Source: Marinosulfonomonas sp. (lineage in GTDB: Bacteria; Pseudomonadota; Alphaproteobacteria; Rhodobacterales; Rhodobacteraceae). From it: a DNA stretch of 6,787 bases. Location of the stretch: the NCBI GenBank assembly GCA_015494385.1, contig WGBJ01000489.1, forward strand, positions 1 to 6,787, given 5' to 3'. A program made the position numbers and the translations under genes. Below the pieces are notes generated by a model, which saw nothing but the letters and a program-made list of their open reading frames with translations, searched no databases and was not told where the DNA came from. The first letter of the stretch is position 1; each line of letters begins with the position of its first letter. This document shows, piece after piece, positions 1-6,787 of this stretch.

Positions 1-633
1 CCGCACCAGTGGCCCGAACAGCGGCGCCACCGCCAACAGGATCGGGGCCGAGACCAGCACCTGCCAGAACACCTGCATTTCCGCCCGTACTTCGGCCAGG
101 CGGGTTGCGCGGGCAACCAGTGTGATCCCTGCCCAGCCGAATGCAGCCCCCAAGGCAAACAGATCGCCCGTCAGGCTGCCTTCGCCCCCTGATCCGCGCG
201 AAATGATGGCCCAGGATACGCCCGCAAACGCCATCAGCAAGCCTGCCGCCTTGATGGGGGTAATCCGTTCCCCCGGCATCAGGAAATGCGCTGCAATCGC
301 CAGCCAGACGGGCATAGAGTAAAAGATCACCGTGGTGCGGGTGACGCTGGTCAGGTCAAGCGCCATGAACAGGCATATGAATTCAAACGCAAACACCACG
401 CCCATCAGGATGCCTGCACGAATGGTGCCGGGTTTGAAATCCAGCTTGCGGCCCTTTAGGCGGATCCACAGCCAGACACAGAATATCACCCCGAGCGAGC
501 GCAAACCGGCAAAGAACACCGGCTGCAAGCCGCCGTTCACCACCTTGATCACAACCTGATTGAACCCCAGCAGCACCGAAAACCCGATCAGGGAAATCGC
601 ACCGAACATGTCGATATTTGGTTTGCGTTGCAT
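1..633 (-). CDS. EamA-family drug/metabolite transporter (DMT superfamily), partial, C-terminus beyond left edge
   Basis: This is an inner-membrane transporter of the 10-TM DMT superfamily, which exports or imports small metabolites; the substrate cannot be read from sequence. The visible 211 residues hold a complete first EamA domain (about residues 11-145) and the start of the second (from about 155). Hydrophobic segments lie near 10-30, 38-57, 72-92, 98-118, 127-145, 155-173 and 190-205. Family-like features are the short charged N-terminus, the TTVIFYSMPVW stretch (100-110) and PGERIT (120-125), where EamA proteins usually carry GE at the end of TM4. The ATG at 633 is chosen because an AGGAG motif (639-643 on this strand) lies 5 bases upstream; a later in-frame ATG would cut into the N-terminus. 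The gene diverges from the antiporter at 744. The usual length is near 290-300 residues, so roughly a third is missing. The family call is secure and the substrate unknown. Confidence 0.5.
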   Translation of the reverse strand, partial: MQRKPNIDMFGAISLIGFSVLLGFNQVVIKVVNGGLQPVFFAGLRSLGVIFCVWLWIRLKGRKLDFKPGTIRAGILMGVVFAFEFICLFMALDLTSVTRTTVIFYSMPVWLAIAAHFLMPGERITPIKAAGLLMAFAGVSWAIISRGSGGEGSLTGDLFALGAAFGWAGITLVARATRLAEVRAEMQVFWQVLVSAPILLAVAPLFGPLVR

Positions 634-743
634 GGGGGCTCCTGCTTTTTCGTCAACAGCGCACGGCTGCGCCGATCTTGCAAGTTCCATTTTGCCGGGC
701 GGGTGTGATAGGAAGCAATGAAACAGGATTAGGGACAGGCCAA
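634..743. promoter_or_regulatory. Divergent intergenic region between EamA transporter and antiporter
   Basis: These 110 bp must hold the start signals of both divergent genes. A small inverted repeat GCGCA-CGGC-TGCGC sits at 659-672. A TTGACG hexamer reads on the minus strand at 656-651, but its -10 position would fall on the ATG of the minus gene. For the plus gene, TTGCAA at 678-683 has no well-spaced -10 partner. I therefore see no convincing sigma-70 promoter and mark this only as the probable control region. Confidence 0.5.
731..739 (+). promoter_or_regulatory. Ribosome binding site that decides the antiporter start
   Basis: AGGGACAGG lies 4-8 bases before the ATG at 744. No comparable motif precedes the upstream in-frame ATG at 618, which would also overlap the coding start of the divergent gene. 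Confidence 0.5.
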
Positions 744-1994
744 ATGACACTTCTGCAAATTGCTTCACTATTGATCGTGCTGGCCGGTGCCTTTGGCGCG
801 TTCAACTATCTGTTCCTGAAACTGCCCCCTTCCATCGGCATCCTGATCGTGGCCTTTCTGGCGTCTTTGGCGGTGATGGGGGTGGATTACGCCCTGCCCG
901 AATGGGGCATGGCCGACAAGGTGCGCGGGATTGTCGAGGAAATCGAATTCTCGTCCTCGCTGCTGGAAGGCATGCTGGGCCTGTTGCTGTTTGCCGGTGC
1001 GCTGCATGTCAAGATGAGCGATCTTAGGCGCGAATGGGTGCTGGTGGCCTTGATGGCAACCGTTGGCGTGGGCCTGTCGACCGCCGTCATTGGCGTTGGC
1101 TTTAGCTGGCTGACGGGGATGCCGTTGATCGTGGCACTGGTGTTTGGCGCGCTGGCCTCGCCCACTGATCCGGTGGCGGTGCTGGGGGTATTGCGTTCGG
1201 CCAACCTGAAGAAATCCATGGAAACCAAGATCGCGGGTGAAAGCCTGTTTAACGATGGCGTGGCCTATGTGGTGTTTCTGGTGCTGGTGGGCATGGCGTT
1301 TCCATCCGGTCATGAAACCCATGAATCGGATTTGCTGGGCGCATTGAAACTGTTCGGCCAGGAGGCGATCGGCGGCGCGGTTCTGGGCGGCGTTCTGGGC
1401 TGGCTGACCTTCCGCGTGATGCGGCTGATCGATGACTATTCGCTGGAGGTTCTGATCACGCTGGGGCTGGCATTCGGCGGCTACGAGCTGGCGGTTTACC
1501 TGCATATGTCCGCCCCCATCATGGCGGTTGTGGCGGGTCTGTTCATTGGTGACGTGGGCATGAAACACGGCATGAGCGAAGAAACCCGCAGATACGTCAA
1601 CGCCTTCTGGAAACTGATCGACGAAATCCTGAATGCGGTGCTGTTCCTGATGATCGGTTTCGAGGTGTTCGCCGTGGCCTTTAACGCGGACGCTATCACC
1701 GCAGGGGTTGGCGCTATCGGCCTGTCGCTGGTTGGCCGCCTGGTGGCTGTGGTGGTGCCGATCCTGATGCTGGAGCCGTTCCGCGACTTTTCCAAAGGGG
1801 TGATCCCGATCATGACCTGGGGCGGGTTGAAGGGCGGCATTTCGGTGGCGCTGGCGCTGTCCCTGCCCGCCAGCGAATGGAAACCGCTGATACTGGCGGC
1901 GACCTATATTCTGGTGATGTTCTCGATCATCGTGCAGGGGTTGACGGTGGGACCGCTGGCCAAAAAGGTCGGACGTGAACCGGAGCTGGTTTAA
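744..1994 (+). CDS. CPA1-type Na+/H+ (cation:proton) antiporter
   Basis: This inner-membrane exchanger of the monovalent cation:proton antiporter-1 family (NhaP/NHE-like) swaps cytoplasmic Na+ or K+ for external protons, for pH and salt homeostasis. The protein has 416 residues, typical of short bacterial CPA1 members without a large cytosolic tail. Diagnostic motifs are TDP at 141-143 inside ALASPTDPVAV; GESLFND at 165-171, whose N170-D171 pair is the expected ion-binding site; the FWKLIDEILNAVLFLMIG segment at 288-305; a GR pair at 331-332 in a late helix; and WGGLKGGIS at 359-367, matching the family's GGLRGA(I/V)S signature. About twelve hydrophobic segments are spread along the chain. 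The start at 744 puts the first helix at residues 3-20 behind a good ribosome binding site. A 56-bp gap without a terminator separates it from the next gene, so read-through is possible. Na+ versus K+ preference cannot be told. Confidence 0.5.
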   Translation: MTLLQIASLLIVLAGAFGAFNYLFLKLPPSIGILIVAFLASLAVMGVDYALPEWGMADKVRGIVEEIEFSSSLLEGMLGLLLFAGALHVKMSDLRREWVLVALMATVGVGLSTAVIGVGFSWLTGMPLIVALVFGALASPTDPVAVLGVLRSANLKKSMETKIAGESLFNDGVAYVVFLVLVGMAFPSGHETHESDLLGALKLFGQEAIGGAVLGGVLGWLTFRVMRLIDDYSLEVLITLGLAFGGYELAVYLHMSAPIMAVVAGLFIGDVGMKHGMSEETRRYVNAFWKLIDEILNAVLFLMIGFEVFAVAFNADAITAGVGAIGLSLVGRLVAVVVPILMLEPFRDFSKGVIPIMTWGGLKGGISVALALSLPASEWKPLILAATYILVMFSIIVQGLTVGPLAKKVGREPELV

Positions 1995-2050
1995 CACTTG
2001 ACCGACACGCGGTAGTGCAACAAAACTTGCCCATAACCAAAAGGTATAAC

Positions 2051-3058
2051 ATGCGGTTTTTCTTTGTTGTCTTAACCCTGCTGCTGGGCCTGACCAGCGC
2101 CCAAGCCGAAATTGCCGGCCAGAACGATCCGCAGTTCAAGGAAGCATTGGTGCAATGGCTGCAAGGCGATGACGATCTTGCAGCGCTGACAGCCTTGTCG
2201 GAATTGGCCAAGGCGGATAACCGTGCCGCGCAGGTGTTTTTGGGGCGGGTGAACGAAGCAATCCATACCCATAGCCATGTAACCGGCCCGATGGAGCGAA
2301 AGGCGCGTATCGCATTGATGCGGCAACCGGGCGGCTTGTCAGGGAAAAGCTGGTTGAAGGCGGCCAGTGAAGATGTCCCATTAGCGGTGGCGTTCTTGCA
2401 GGCCAAAGTTATACGTGAAAAACCGGCAGCGGTCAGAGCGCTGCTGGATATGGATGAGGTTACGGCGGCCTTGATGCCATTGCTATCTATTATAATGAAT
2501 GGTGAACTGGTCGAGGCAAAATCGCTTTTGGCACATCAAAATTTACCCAAGCATGCAATGTATCTGCAGGCGCTAGTAGACCGTGATGCGGCCAATACAA
2601 CCAAATATGGCCCTGTGCTGGGATCAGGCAGACGGCCCAGATCACTAGGTATGACAGCCAACACGAAAGATGCTGCAACCAGTCTTTTTTTGTGGGAAGG
2701 CTTTCATTGGGACAACGTGGAAGCTGGCCAAGATAGACAAATGATACCGGCGACATTCCCCGAAAGTTTGATCAATGATCCTCACTTTGCACCACTCAAA
2801 GCGCTATGTCACAACCGCTGCAAAAACGATGTTCCAAAGTGTATGCGCGCAATAATGATACACCAGCGAGGGTCCACCCCTATCTGGATTACTCTGTCCA
2901 GCCCTGTCGAAACACTTTTGAGCACCCAAGACTACCATGCCAGCCCGCGTGTGCAGGCTGACCTGGTTCGCCTGATCAGGGTATCAACATATGACGCCCC
3001 CCGATATTATAGGTCGCTGGACCAATGTTCCTATAGGATTATGTACCCAGACGATTAA
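2051..3058 (+). CDS. Exported protein of unknown function with C-terminal cysteine cluster
   Basis: I do not recognise this 335-residue protein. It has a clear Sec signal peptide: MRFFFVV, a leucine-rich core, then AQA with likely cleavage after A19, so the mature protein should be periplasmic. Residues 25-175 are alanine/leucine-rich and look like paired helices, loosely resembling TPR/Sel1 solenoids but without a clean repeat. The C-terminal part (about 185-335) is different: richer in Pro, Arg, Trp and Tyr, with cysteines at 253, 257, 264 and 326. That pattern suits two disulfides in an oxidising compartment, or metal binding. The ATG at 2051 is chosen because the signal peptide begins there; an in-frame GTG at 2015 would bury it. 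The Shine-Dalgarno is weak (AAAAGG, 2039-2044). By hand count, bases 2461-2820 are 48% GC, against about 62% in a sample of the antiporter (1441-1560), so this part may be acquired or loosely constrained. It converges on the DsrC-like gene, 20 bp away. Confidence 0.5.
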   Translation: MRFFFVVLTLLLGLTSAQAEIAGQNDPQFKEALVQWLQGDDDLAALTALSELAKADNRAAQVFLGRVNEAIHTHSHVTGPMERKARIALMRQPGGLSGKSWLKAASEDVPLAVAFLQAKVIREKPAAVRALLDMDEVTAALMPLLSIIMNGELVEAKSLLAHQNLPKHAMYLQALVDRDAANTTKYGPVLGSGRRPRSLGMTANTKDAATSLFLWEGFHWDNVEAGQDRQMIPATFPESLINDPHFAPLKALCHNRCKNDVPKCMRAIMIHQRGSTPIWITLSSPVETLLSTQDYHASPRVQADLVRLIRVSTYDAPRYYRSLDQCSYRIMYPDD

Positions 3059-3078
3059 GGTATGTGAAAAGAGAACCT

Positions 3079-3417
3079 TTAGTACCCGCCCTTGCGCCGG
3101 CTTTCCGGCAGACCGGCAATGCGTCCACCCTGTTTGGAGGGGTCCAGCGGGAACAGTTTGTACAAATCCCCCTGCTTGATCTTTTCACCCCAGGCCGCCG
3201 ACATCGCCTTGATGATGGTGCGGGTGTTGGGCTGAACCTGGCCGTTGTCGAAATATTCTTCGCGCAGGTAGTTCATCACATCCCAATGGCGGTCGGTCAG
3301 TTCGATATTTTCCATCTCGGCCATGTGCTTGGCCATGTCCTCGGACCAGTCTTCCTGGTTGGTCAGATAGCCATTGTCGTCGGTTTCGATTGTTTTGCCG
3401 TCAAATTCAAATGACAT
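3079..3417 (-). CDS. TusE/DsrC/DsvC-family protein lacking all cysteines
   Basis: This 112-residue cytoplasmic protein has the DsrC/TusE fold. Canonical members carry sulfur as a persulfide on a C-terminal cysteine, either in tRNA 2-thiouridine synthesis (TusE) or with sulfite reductase (DsrC). Family marks are the N-terminal F-DGK-IETD-GYL pattern (residues 5-18), EDWSEDMA (22-29), ELTDRHWDVMNYLREEY (39-55), and LFPLDP followed by GGRIAGLP (88-104). The tail is GLPESRRKGGY where canonical proteins end in GLPKPTGCV or similar, and there is no cysteine anywhere, so persulfide relay through this protein is not possible. Cys-less paralogues are known in the family (some called RspA) and have been proposed to be regulatory. 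The ATG at 3417 is supported by AGGGAG at 3429-3424 (spacing 6); an upstream in-frame ATG at 3483 would add 22 unrelated residues. No other Tus or Dsr gene is in the window, so I give no gene symbol. Confidence 0.5.
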   Translation of the reverse strand: MSFEFDGKTIETDDNGYLTNQEDWSEDMAKHMAEMENIELTDRHWDVMNYLREEYFDNGQVQPNTRTIIKAMSAAWGEKIKQGDLYKLFPLDPSKQGGRIAGLPESRRKGGY

Positions 3418-3423
3418 TGTGCA

Positions 3424-3429
3424 CTCCCT
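3424..3429 (-). promoter_or_regulatory. Ribosome binding site that decides the DsrC-like start
   Basis: AGGGAG on the minus strand lies six bases before the ATG at 3417. It selects this start over the upstream in-frame ATG at 3483. Confidence 0.5.
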
Positions 3430-3450
3430 GTTTCGTCGCGCTGGTTGGTT

Positions 3451-3464
3451 TTGATTACATTCAA
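3451..3464. promoter_or_regulatory. Candidate FNR/CRP-family binding site
   Basis: The sequence TTGAT-TACA-TTCAA matches the FNR consensus TTGAT-N4-ATCAA at 9 of 10 defined positions. It lies 34-47 bases upstream of the DsrC-like ATG and about 135 bases upstream of the DUF533 ATG. It abuts the candidate -10 of the DsrC-like gene, which would fit repression better than class II activation. This is a motif match only. Confidence 0.5.
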
Positions 3465-3490
3465 TTATCATAATATATGACATCCATCAA
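3464..3490 (-). promoter_or_regulatory. Candidate promoter of the DsrC-like gene
   Basis: On the minus strand, TTGATG (3490-3485) is followed after 15 bp by GATAAT (3469-3464), five of six matches to the -10 consensus. The segment is distinctly AT-rich against its surroundings. The spacer is shorter than the ideal 17 bp, so confidence is modest. Confidence 0.5.
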
Positions 3491-3508
3491 GCATTTGACG
3501 CCCCCAAG

Positions 3509-3523
3509 CTGACCTTTGGTCAG
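3509..3523. promoter_or_regulatory. Perfect inverted repeat CTGACC-TTT-GGTCAG, candidate operator
   Basis: Two perfect 6-bp arms surround a 3-bp centre in the divergent region, 76 bases before the DUF533 start and about 19 bases upstream of the candidate -35 of the DsrC-like gene. No T-tract follows, so it does not look like a terminator. A regulator dimer site is the simplest reading, and the regulator is unknown. Confidence 0.5.
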
Positions 3524-3598
3524 GAAATTTCCCCTAAAGGGTTTGAGGGTTTTGTGTCATAAAGGGCGCGAAACGTATCAGTAACCCGGGAGAATACC

Positions 3599-4537
3599 AT
3601 GAGTCTTATGAAAACACTGGCCAAAGTGGCCATCGGTGTGGCCGTCGCCAAAGGCGTTGGCGCTATGGCAAACAAAGGGCGCACCAGCCAAGCCGGCGGC
3701 GGCGGTGGTCTGCTGGATGCCTTGACCGGTGGCGGTGGCGCCTCTCAGGCACAAGCAGGTGGCGGGTTACAGGATATGCTCGGCTCACTTCTGGGTGGCG
3801 GGCAGCAACAGGCGGGACCGTCGGCTGGCGGTCTGGGCGGTTTGCTGGACGGGCTGAGCGATGCCAGCCAGCCGCATGGTGGTGTGCAATCCAGTCGCGG
3901 GGCTACTTCTGGCGGCGGATTGAATGATCTGCTGGCCGGAATGGGCGGGCAAGACGGCGGCCTTGGCGGGTTACTGGGCAGTTTAACGCAAGGCGGCGGT
4001 GGTGATCTGGGCGGATTGCTGGGTGGATTGATGGGCGGTGGCGCGGCGGCAGCGGCCACGGCAGCCCCCAAAGCCAAATCTAGCGGCAAAGACAAATCCG
4101 CCAACAAGCAAAAAGGGTTTGGCGACAAGCTGAACCAGTCCCTGCTGATCGGGGATGAACCGGACGAAGCCCCCAGCCCCGAAGAAGAATTCGCCGCTGG
4201 TCTGATGCTGAAGGCGATGATCCAGGCCGCCAAATCGGACGGCAAGATCGACGATTCCGAGCGCGAGAAACTGCTGGGGCAGTTGGGTGATATCTCTCCG
4301 GCCGAGCGTGATTTCGTTAACGCGGAATTGGCCGCGCCGATTGATGTTAAAGGGCTGGCGGATCAGGTGCCCAACGGCATGGAAGCACAGGTTTATGCGA
4401 TGTCCGTGATGGGCATTGATCTGGATAACCGCAACGAGGCGCAGTATCTGCACGATTTCGCCACAGCACTGGGGCTGGACAAACGCGGTGTGAACCATAT
4501 CCACGCACAACTGGGTGTGCCGCCGATTTACGGGTAA
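3599..4537 (+). CDS. DUF533 family protein with Gly/Leu repeat region and TerB-like C-terminal domain
   Basis: The 312-residue protein resembles the DUF533 (YebE-like) family, whose biochemical role is not established. Residues 4-25 form a hydrophobic/amphipathic helix (TLAKVAIGVAVAKGVGAMA) that could insert into or lie on a membrane; no signal-peptide cleavage site is evident. Residues 33-148 are low-complexity Gly/Leu sequence with a recurring GG-L-xx-LL-xx-L unit. Residues 150-180 are Ala- then Lys-rich, a likely flexible linker. Residues 195-305 form a helical TerB-like domain beginning EEFAAGLMLKAMIQAAKSDG, with the acidic DGKIDDSE stretch (214-221) typical of TerB-like folds, where metal contacts may occur, and ending LGVPPIYG. 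GGGAGA-like Shine-Dalgarno sequence (GGGAGA, 3588-3593) lies 5 bases before the ATG. The gene diverges from the DsrC-like gene and ends at a strong terminator, so it is probably transcribed alone. The family call is fairly sure and the function unknown. Confidence 0.5.
   Translation: MSLMKTLAKVAIGVAVAKGVGAMANKGRTSQAGGGGGLLDALTGGGGASQAQAGGGLQDMLGSLLGGGQQQAGPSAGGLGGLLDGLSDASQPHGGVQSSRGATSGGGLNDLLAGMGGQDGGLGGLLGSLTQGGGGDLGGLLGGLMGGGAAAAATAAPKAKSSGKDKSANKQKGFGDKLNQSLLIGDEPDEAPSPEEEFAAGLMLKAMIQAAKSDGKIDDSEREKLLGQLGDISPAERDFVNAELAAPIDVKGLADQVPNGMEAQVYAMSVMGIDLDNRNEAQYLHDFATALGLDKRGVNHIHAQLGVPPIYG
3695..4042 (+). repeat. Coding tandem-like repeats, GG-L-xx-LL-xx-L, about six copies
   Basis: Within the DUF533 protein the unit recurs at residues 33-42 (first leucine replaced by Gly), 55-64, 77-86, 106-115, 120-129 and 135-144. 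Gly runs and variable Gln/Ser/Ala spacers separate the copies. DNA copies are not identical, so the repeat is conserved at protein level rather than as a recent DNA duplication. Two GG pairs and three or four leucines per ten residues suggest short amphipathic segments linked by flexible glycine. Confidence 0.5.
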
Positions 4538-4556
4538 GATAGTAAAAGCCGAACCA

Positions 4557-4593
4557 CCGCCCCGCGCATAGTTAGCACGGGGCGGTTTTCTTT
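4557..4593 (+). terminator. Rho-independent terminator after the DUF533 gene
   Basis: A perfect 8-bp GC-rich stem (CCGCCCCG at 4557-4564, CGGGGCGG at 4578-4585) encloses a 13-nt loop and is followed at once by TTTTCTTT. An outer AAGCC/GGCTT pair (4546-4550, 4594-4598) could extend the structure. It begins 19 bases after the stop codon at 4537. Confidence 0.5.
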
Positions 4594-4609
4594 GGCTTGA
4601 ATGAACCAC

Positions 4610-4621
4610 TAAACCGGTTTA
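4610..4621. promoter_or_regulatory. Perfect 12-bp palindrome TAAACCGGTTTA
   Basis: The sequence equals its own reverse complement. It lies just downstream of the DUF533 terminator and about 160 bp before the Fur/Mur start, outside any gene. It is a possible operator; the cognate protein is not known. Confidence 0.5.
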
Positions 4622-4765
4622 ATGGATGTATTATTTTCCAGTTAACACATTGTTTTATTTGTTAATTACAAGATTCCCAAACAATAAAAATGGCACCTAT
4701 TCACCCGGCAAAATATCGGGCTGGAGCCTTGCAGGGTTTTCCCTTATCCTTGCCAAAAACCCGAT

Positions 4766-4770
4766 CAGGA
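4766..4770 (+). promoter_or_regulatory. Ribosome binding site that decides the Fur/Mur start
   Basis: CAGGA lies eight bases before the ATG at 4779. The start it selects gives a 136-residue protein whose metal ligands fall at the same numbers as in E. coli Fur. Confidence 0.5.
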
Positions 4771-4778
4771 CAGCCACA

Positions 4779-5185
4779 ATGCCAGAAACCATCATCGCCA
4801 AATGCGAACGCAGCGGGTTGCGCATGACCGAACAGCGCCGCGTGATTGCGCAGGTGCTGCAAGACGCTGACGACCACCCCGATGTCGAGGCGCTCTATAC
4901 CCGTGCCAGCGCGATTGATCCGCGCATTTCCATCGCCACCGTCTATCGCACCGTAAAACTGTTCGAGGAAGCGGGCATTCTGGACAAACACGAATTCGGC
5001 GATGGCCGCGCGCGGTATGAATCAGCGGATCGGGAACATCACGACCATCTGATCGACATGAACTCGGGTCAGGTGATCGAATTTTGCGACCCCGAAATCG
5101 AAGCCCTGCAGGAAAAGATCGCCCAGAAACTGGGGTACAGGCTGAAAGGGCACCGGCTGGAACTTTACGGCGTGCCAATCAAGAA

Positions 5186-5189
<4 letters not shown>
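4779..5189 (+). CDS. fur: Fur/Mur-family metal-dependent transcriptional regulator
   Basis: This cytoplasmic dimeric repressor of the Fur family normally binds operator DNA when loaded with Fe2+ or, in many alphaproteobacteria, Mn2+ (Mur). The 136-residue protein has an N-terminal winged helix (about 1-80) with MTEQRRVIAQVL (16-27) and recognition helix IATVYRTVKLFEEAG (52-66), then the dimerisation/metal domain. Ligands match E. coli Fur position for position: H33, E81, H87, H88, D89, H90, E101, E108 and H125. The structural zinc cysteines of E. coli Fur are absent: HHDHLIDMNSG puts Asp and Ser where CxxC would be, and the chain ends at residue 136 without the C-terminal cysteine pair. This pattern fits alphaproteobacterial Mur/Fur rather than Irr, which lacks this HHDHLI context. 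Its stop codon overlaps the GTG start of the next transporter, implying co-transcription. Whether iron or manganese is the effector cannot be told; the symbol follows the family. Confidence 0.5.

Positions 5190-6787
<1,598 letters not shown>

Larger units (their letters stand above)
4594..4778 (+). promoter_or_regulatory. AT-rich leader of the Fur/Mur gene, candidate promoter and operators
   Basis: This non-coding stretch becomes strongly AT-rich at about 4620-4695, unlike the rest of the window. A weak promoter may be TTGTTA (4659-4664), an 18-bp spacer, and AATAAA (4683-4688, four of six matches). Two palindromes lie here: TAAACC-GGTTTA (4610-4621, perfect) and TTGTTAATTACAA (4659-4671, one mismatched pair), the second overlapping the candidate -35. 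I see no obvious Mur or Irr box. If the promoter is right, the leader RNA is about 80-90 nt. Confidence 0.5.

Noticed and set aside
618..743. N-terminal extension of the antiporter from the ATG at 618
   Set aside because: It lacks a ribosome binding site, overlaps the start of the divergent transporter, and adds 42 residues with no family resemblance. The ATG at 744 has a good Shine-Dalgarno.
768..1997. Long minus-strand open frame (409 codons) opposite the antiporter
   Set aside because: Its translation is His/Gln/Arg-rich with no recognisable domain, as expected from the opposite strand of a GC-rich membrane-protein gene. The plus-strand frame has clear CPA1 motifs.
1998..2050. Promoter for the exported-protein gene from TTGACC (1998-2003) and TATAAC (2045-2050)
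   Set aside because: The spacing is 41 bp, and TATAAC directly abuts the ATG. The correctly spaced hexamer after TTGACC matches the -10 box poorly.
3057..3079. Hairpin AAGGT/ACCTT between the convergent genes as a bidirectional terminator
   Set aside because: The stem is only 5 bp with a 13-nt loop and no T-tract.
3096..3109. GCCGG-CTTT-CCGGC hairpin as terminator of the exported-protein gene
   Set aside because: It lies within the coding sequence of the DsrC-like gene and lacks a following T-run.
3487..3498. TCAA-GCAT-TTGA as a second FNR-like site
   Set aside because: The half-sites are in the reverse order to the FNR consensus (TTGA...TCAA).
3745..4609. Minus-strand open frames opposite the DUF533 gene
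   Set aside because: They are Pro/Ala- or His/Arg-rich mirror translations of the Gly-rich repeat and the TerB-like region. One runs through the terminator hairpin.
4626..4778. N-terminal extension of the Fur/Mur protein
   Set aside because: The added 51 residues come from AT-rich leader DNA. The shorter start restores the normal length and the E. coli-like ligand numbering.

Overview
The window looks like chromosomal DNA of an alphaproteobacterium, most likely the Roseobacter/Rhodobacteraceae group. Support comes from the GC-rich coding sequence, an alphaproteobacterial-type Fur/Mur regulator that keeps the regulatory metal ligands but lacks the zinc-binding cysteines of E. coli Fur, a cysteine-free DsrC/TusE-like protein, and the enolase sequence. 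The assignment rests on family resemblance and could not be tested by a search. No transposase, phage gene, CRISPR array, rRNA or tRNA is visible.

Layout. (1) 1-633, minus: the N-terminal 211 residues of an EamA-type drug/metabolite transporter, running off the left edge. (2) 634-743: a 110-bp divergent intergenic region. (3) 744-1994, plus: a CPA1-type cation:proton antiporter. (4) 2051-3058, plus: an unrecognised exported protein of lower GC than its neighbours. (5) 3079-3417, minus: a DsrC/TusE-like protein with no cysteine, convergent with gene 4. (6) 3418-3598: a divergent control region with an FNR-like site and a perfect inverted repeat. (7) 3599-4537, plus: a DUF533 protein with a glycine/leucine repeat region and a TerB-like C-terminal domain, closed by a clear intrinsic terminator. 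(8) 4594-4778: an AT-rich leader with two palindromes. (9) 4779-5189, plus: a Fur/Mur-family metal regulator. (10) 5186-6064, plus: a second EamA-type transporter whose GTG start overlaps the Fur stop. (11) 6145 to the right edge, plus: enolase, first half.

How the genes may work together. Most are independent housekeeping or membrane genes. The Fur/Mur gene and the EamA transporter overlap and are probably one transcriptional unit. Enolase follows after 80 bp with its own candidate promoter. The DsrC-like gene and the DUF533 gene diverge and share a 181-bp control region. The antiporter and the first EamA transporter also diverge, and each has its own ribosome binding site.

I did not find a clear, previously undescribed multi-gene system. 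The points most worth checking are the cysteine-free DsrC-like protein with its FNR-like upstream site, the unrecognised exported protein with a late cysteine cluster, the six-copy GG-L-LL-L repeat in the DUF533 protein, and the palindromes upstream of the Fur/Mur gene.
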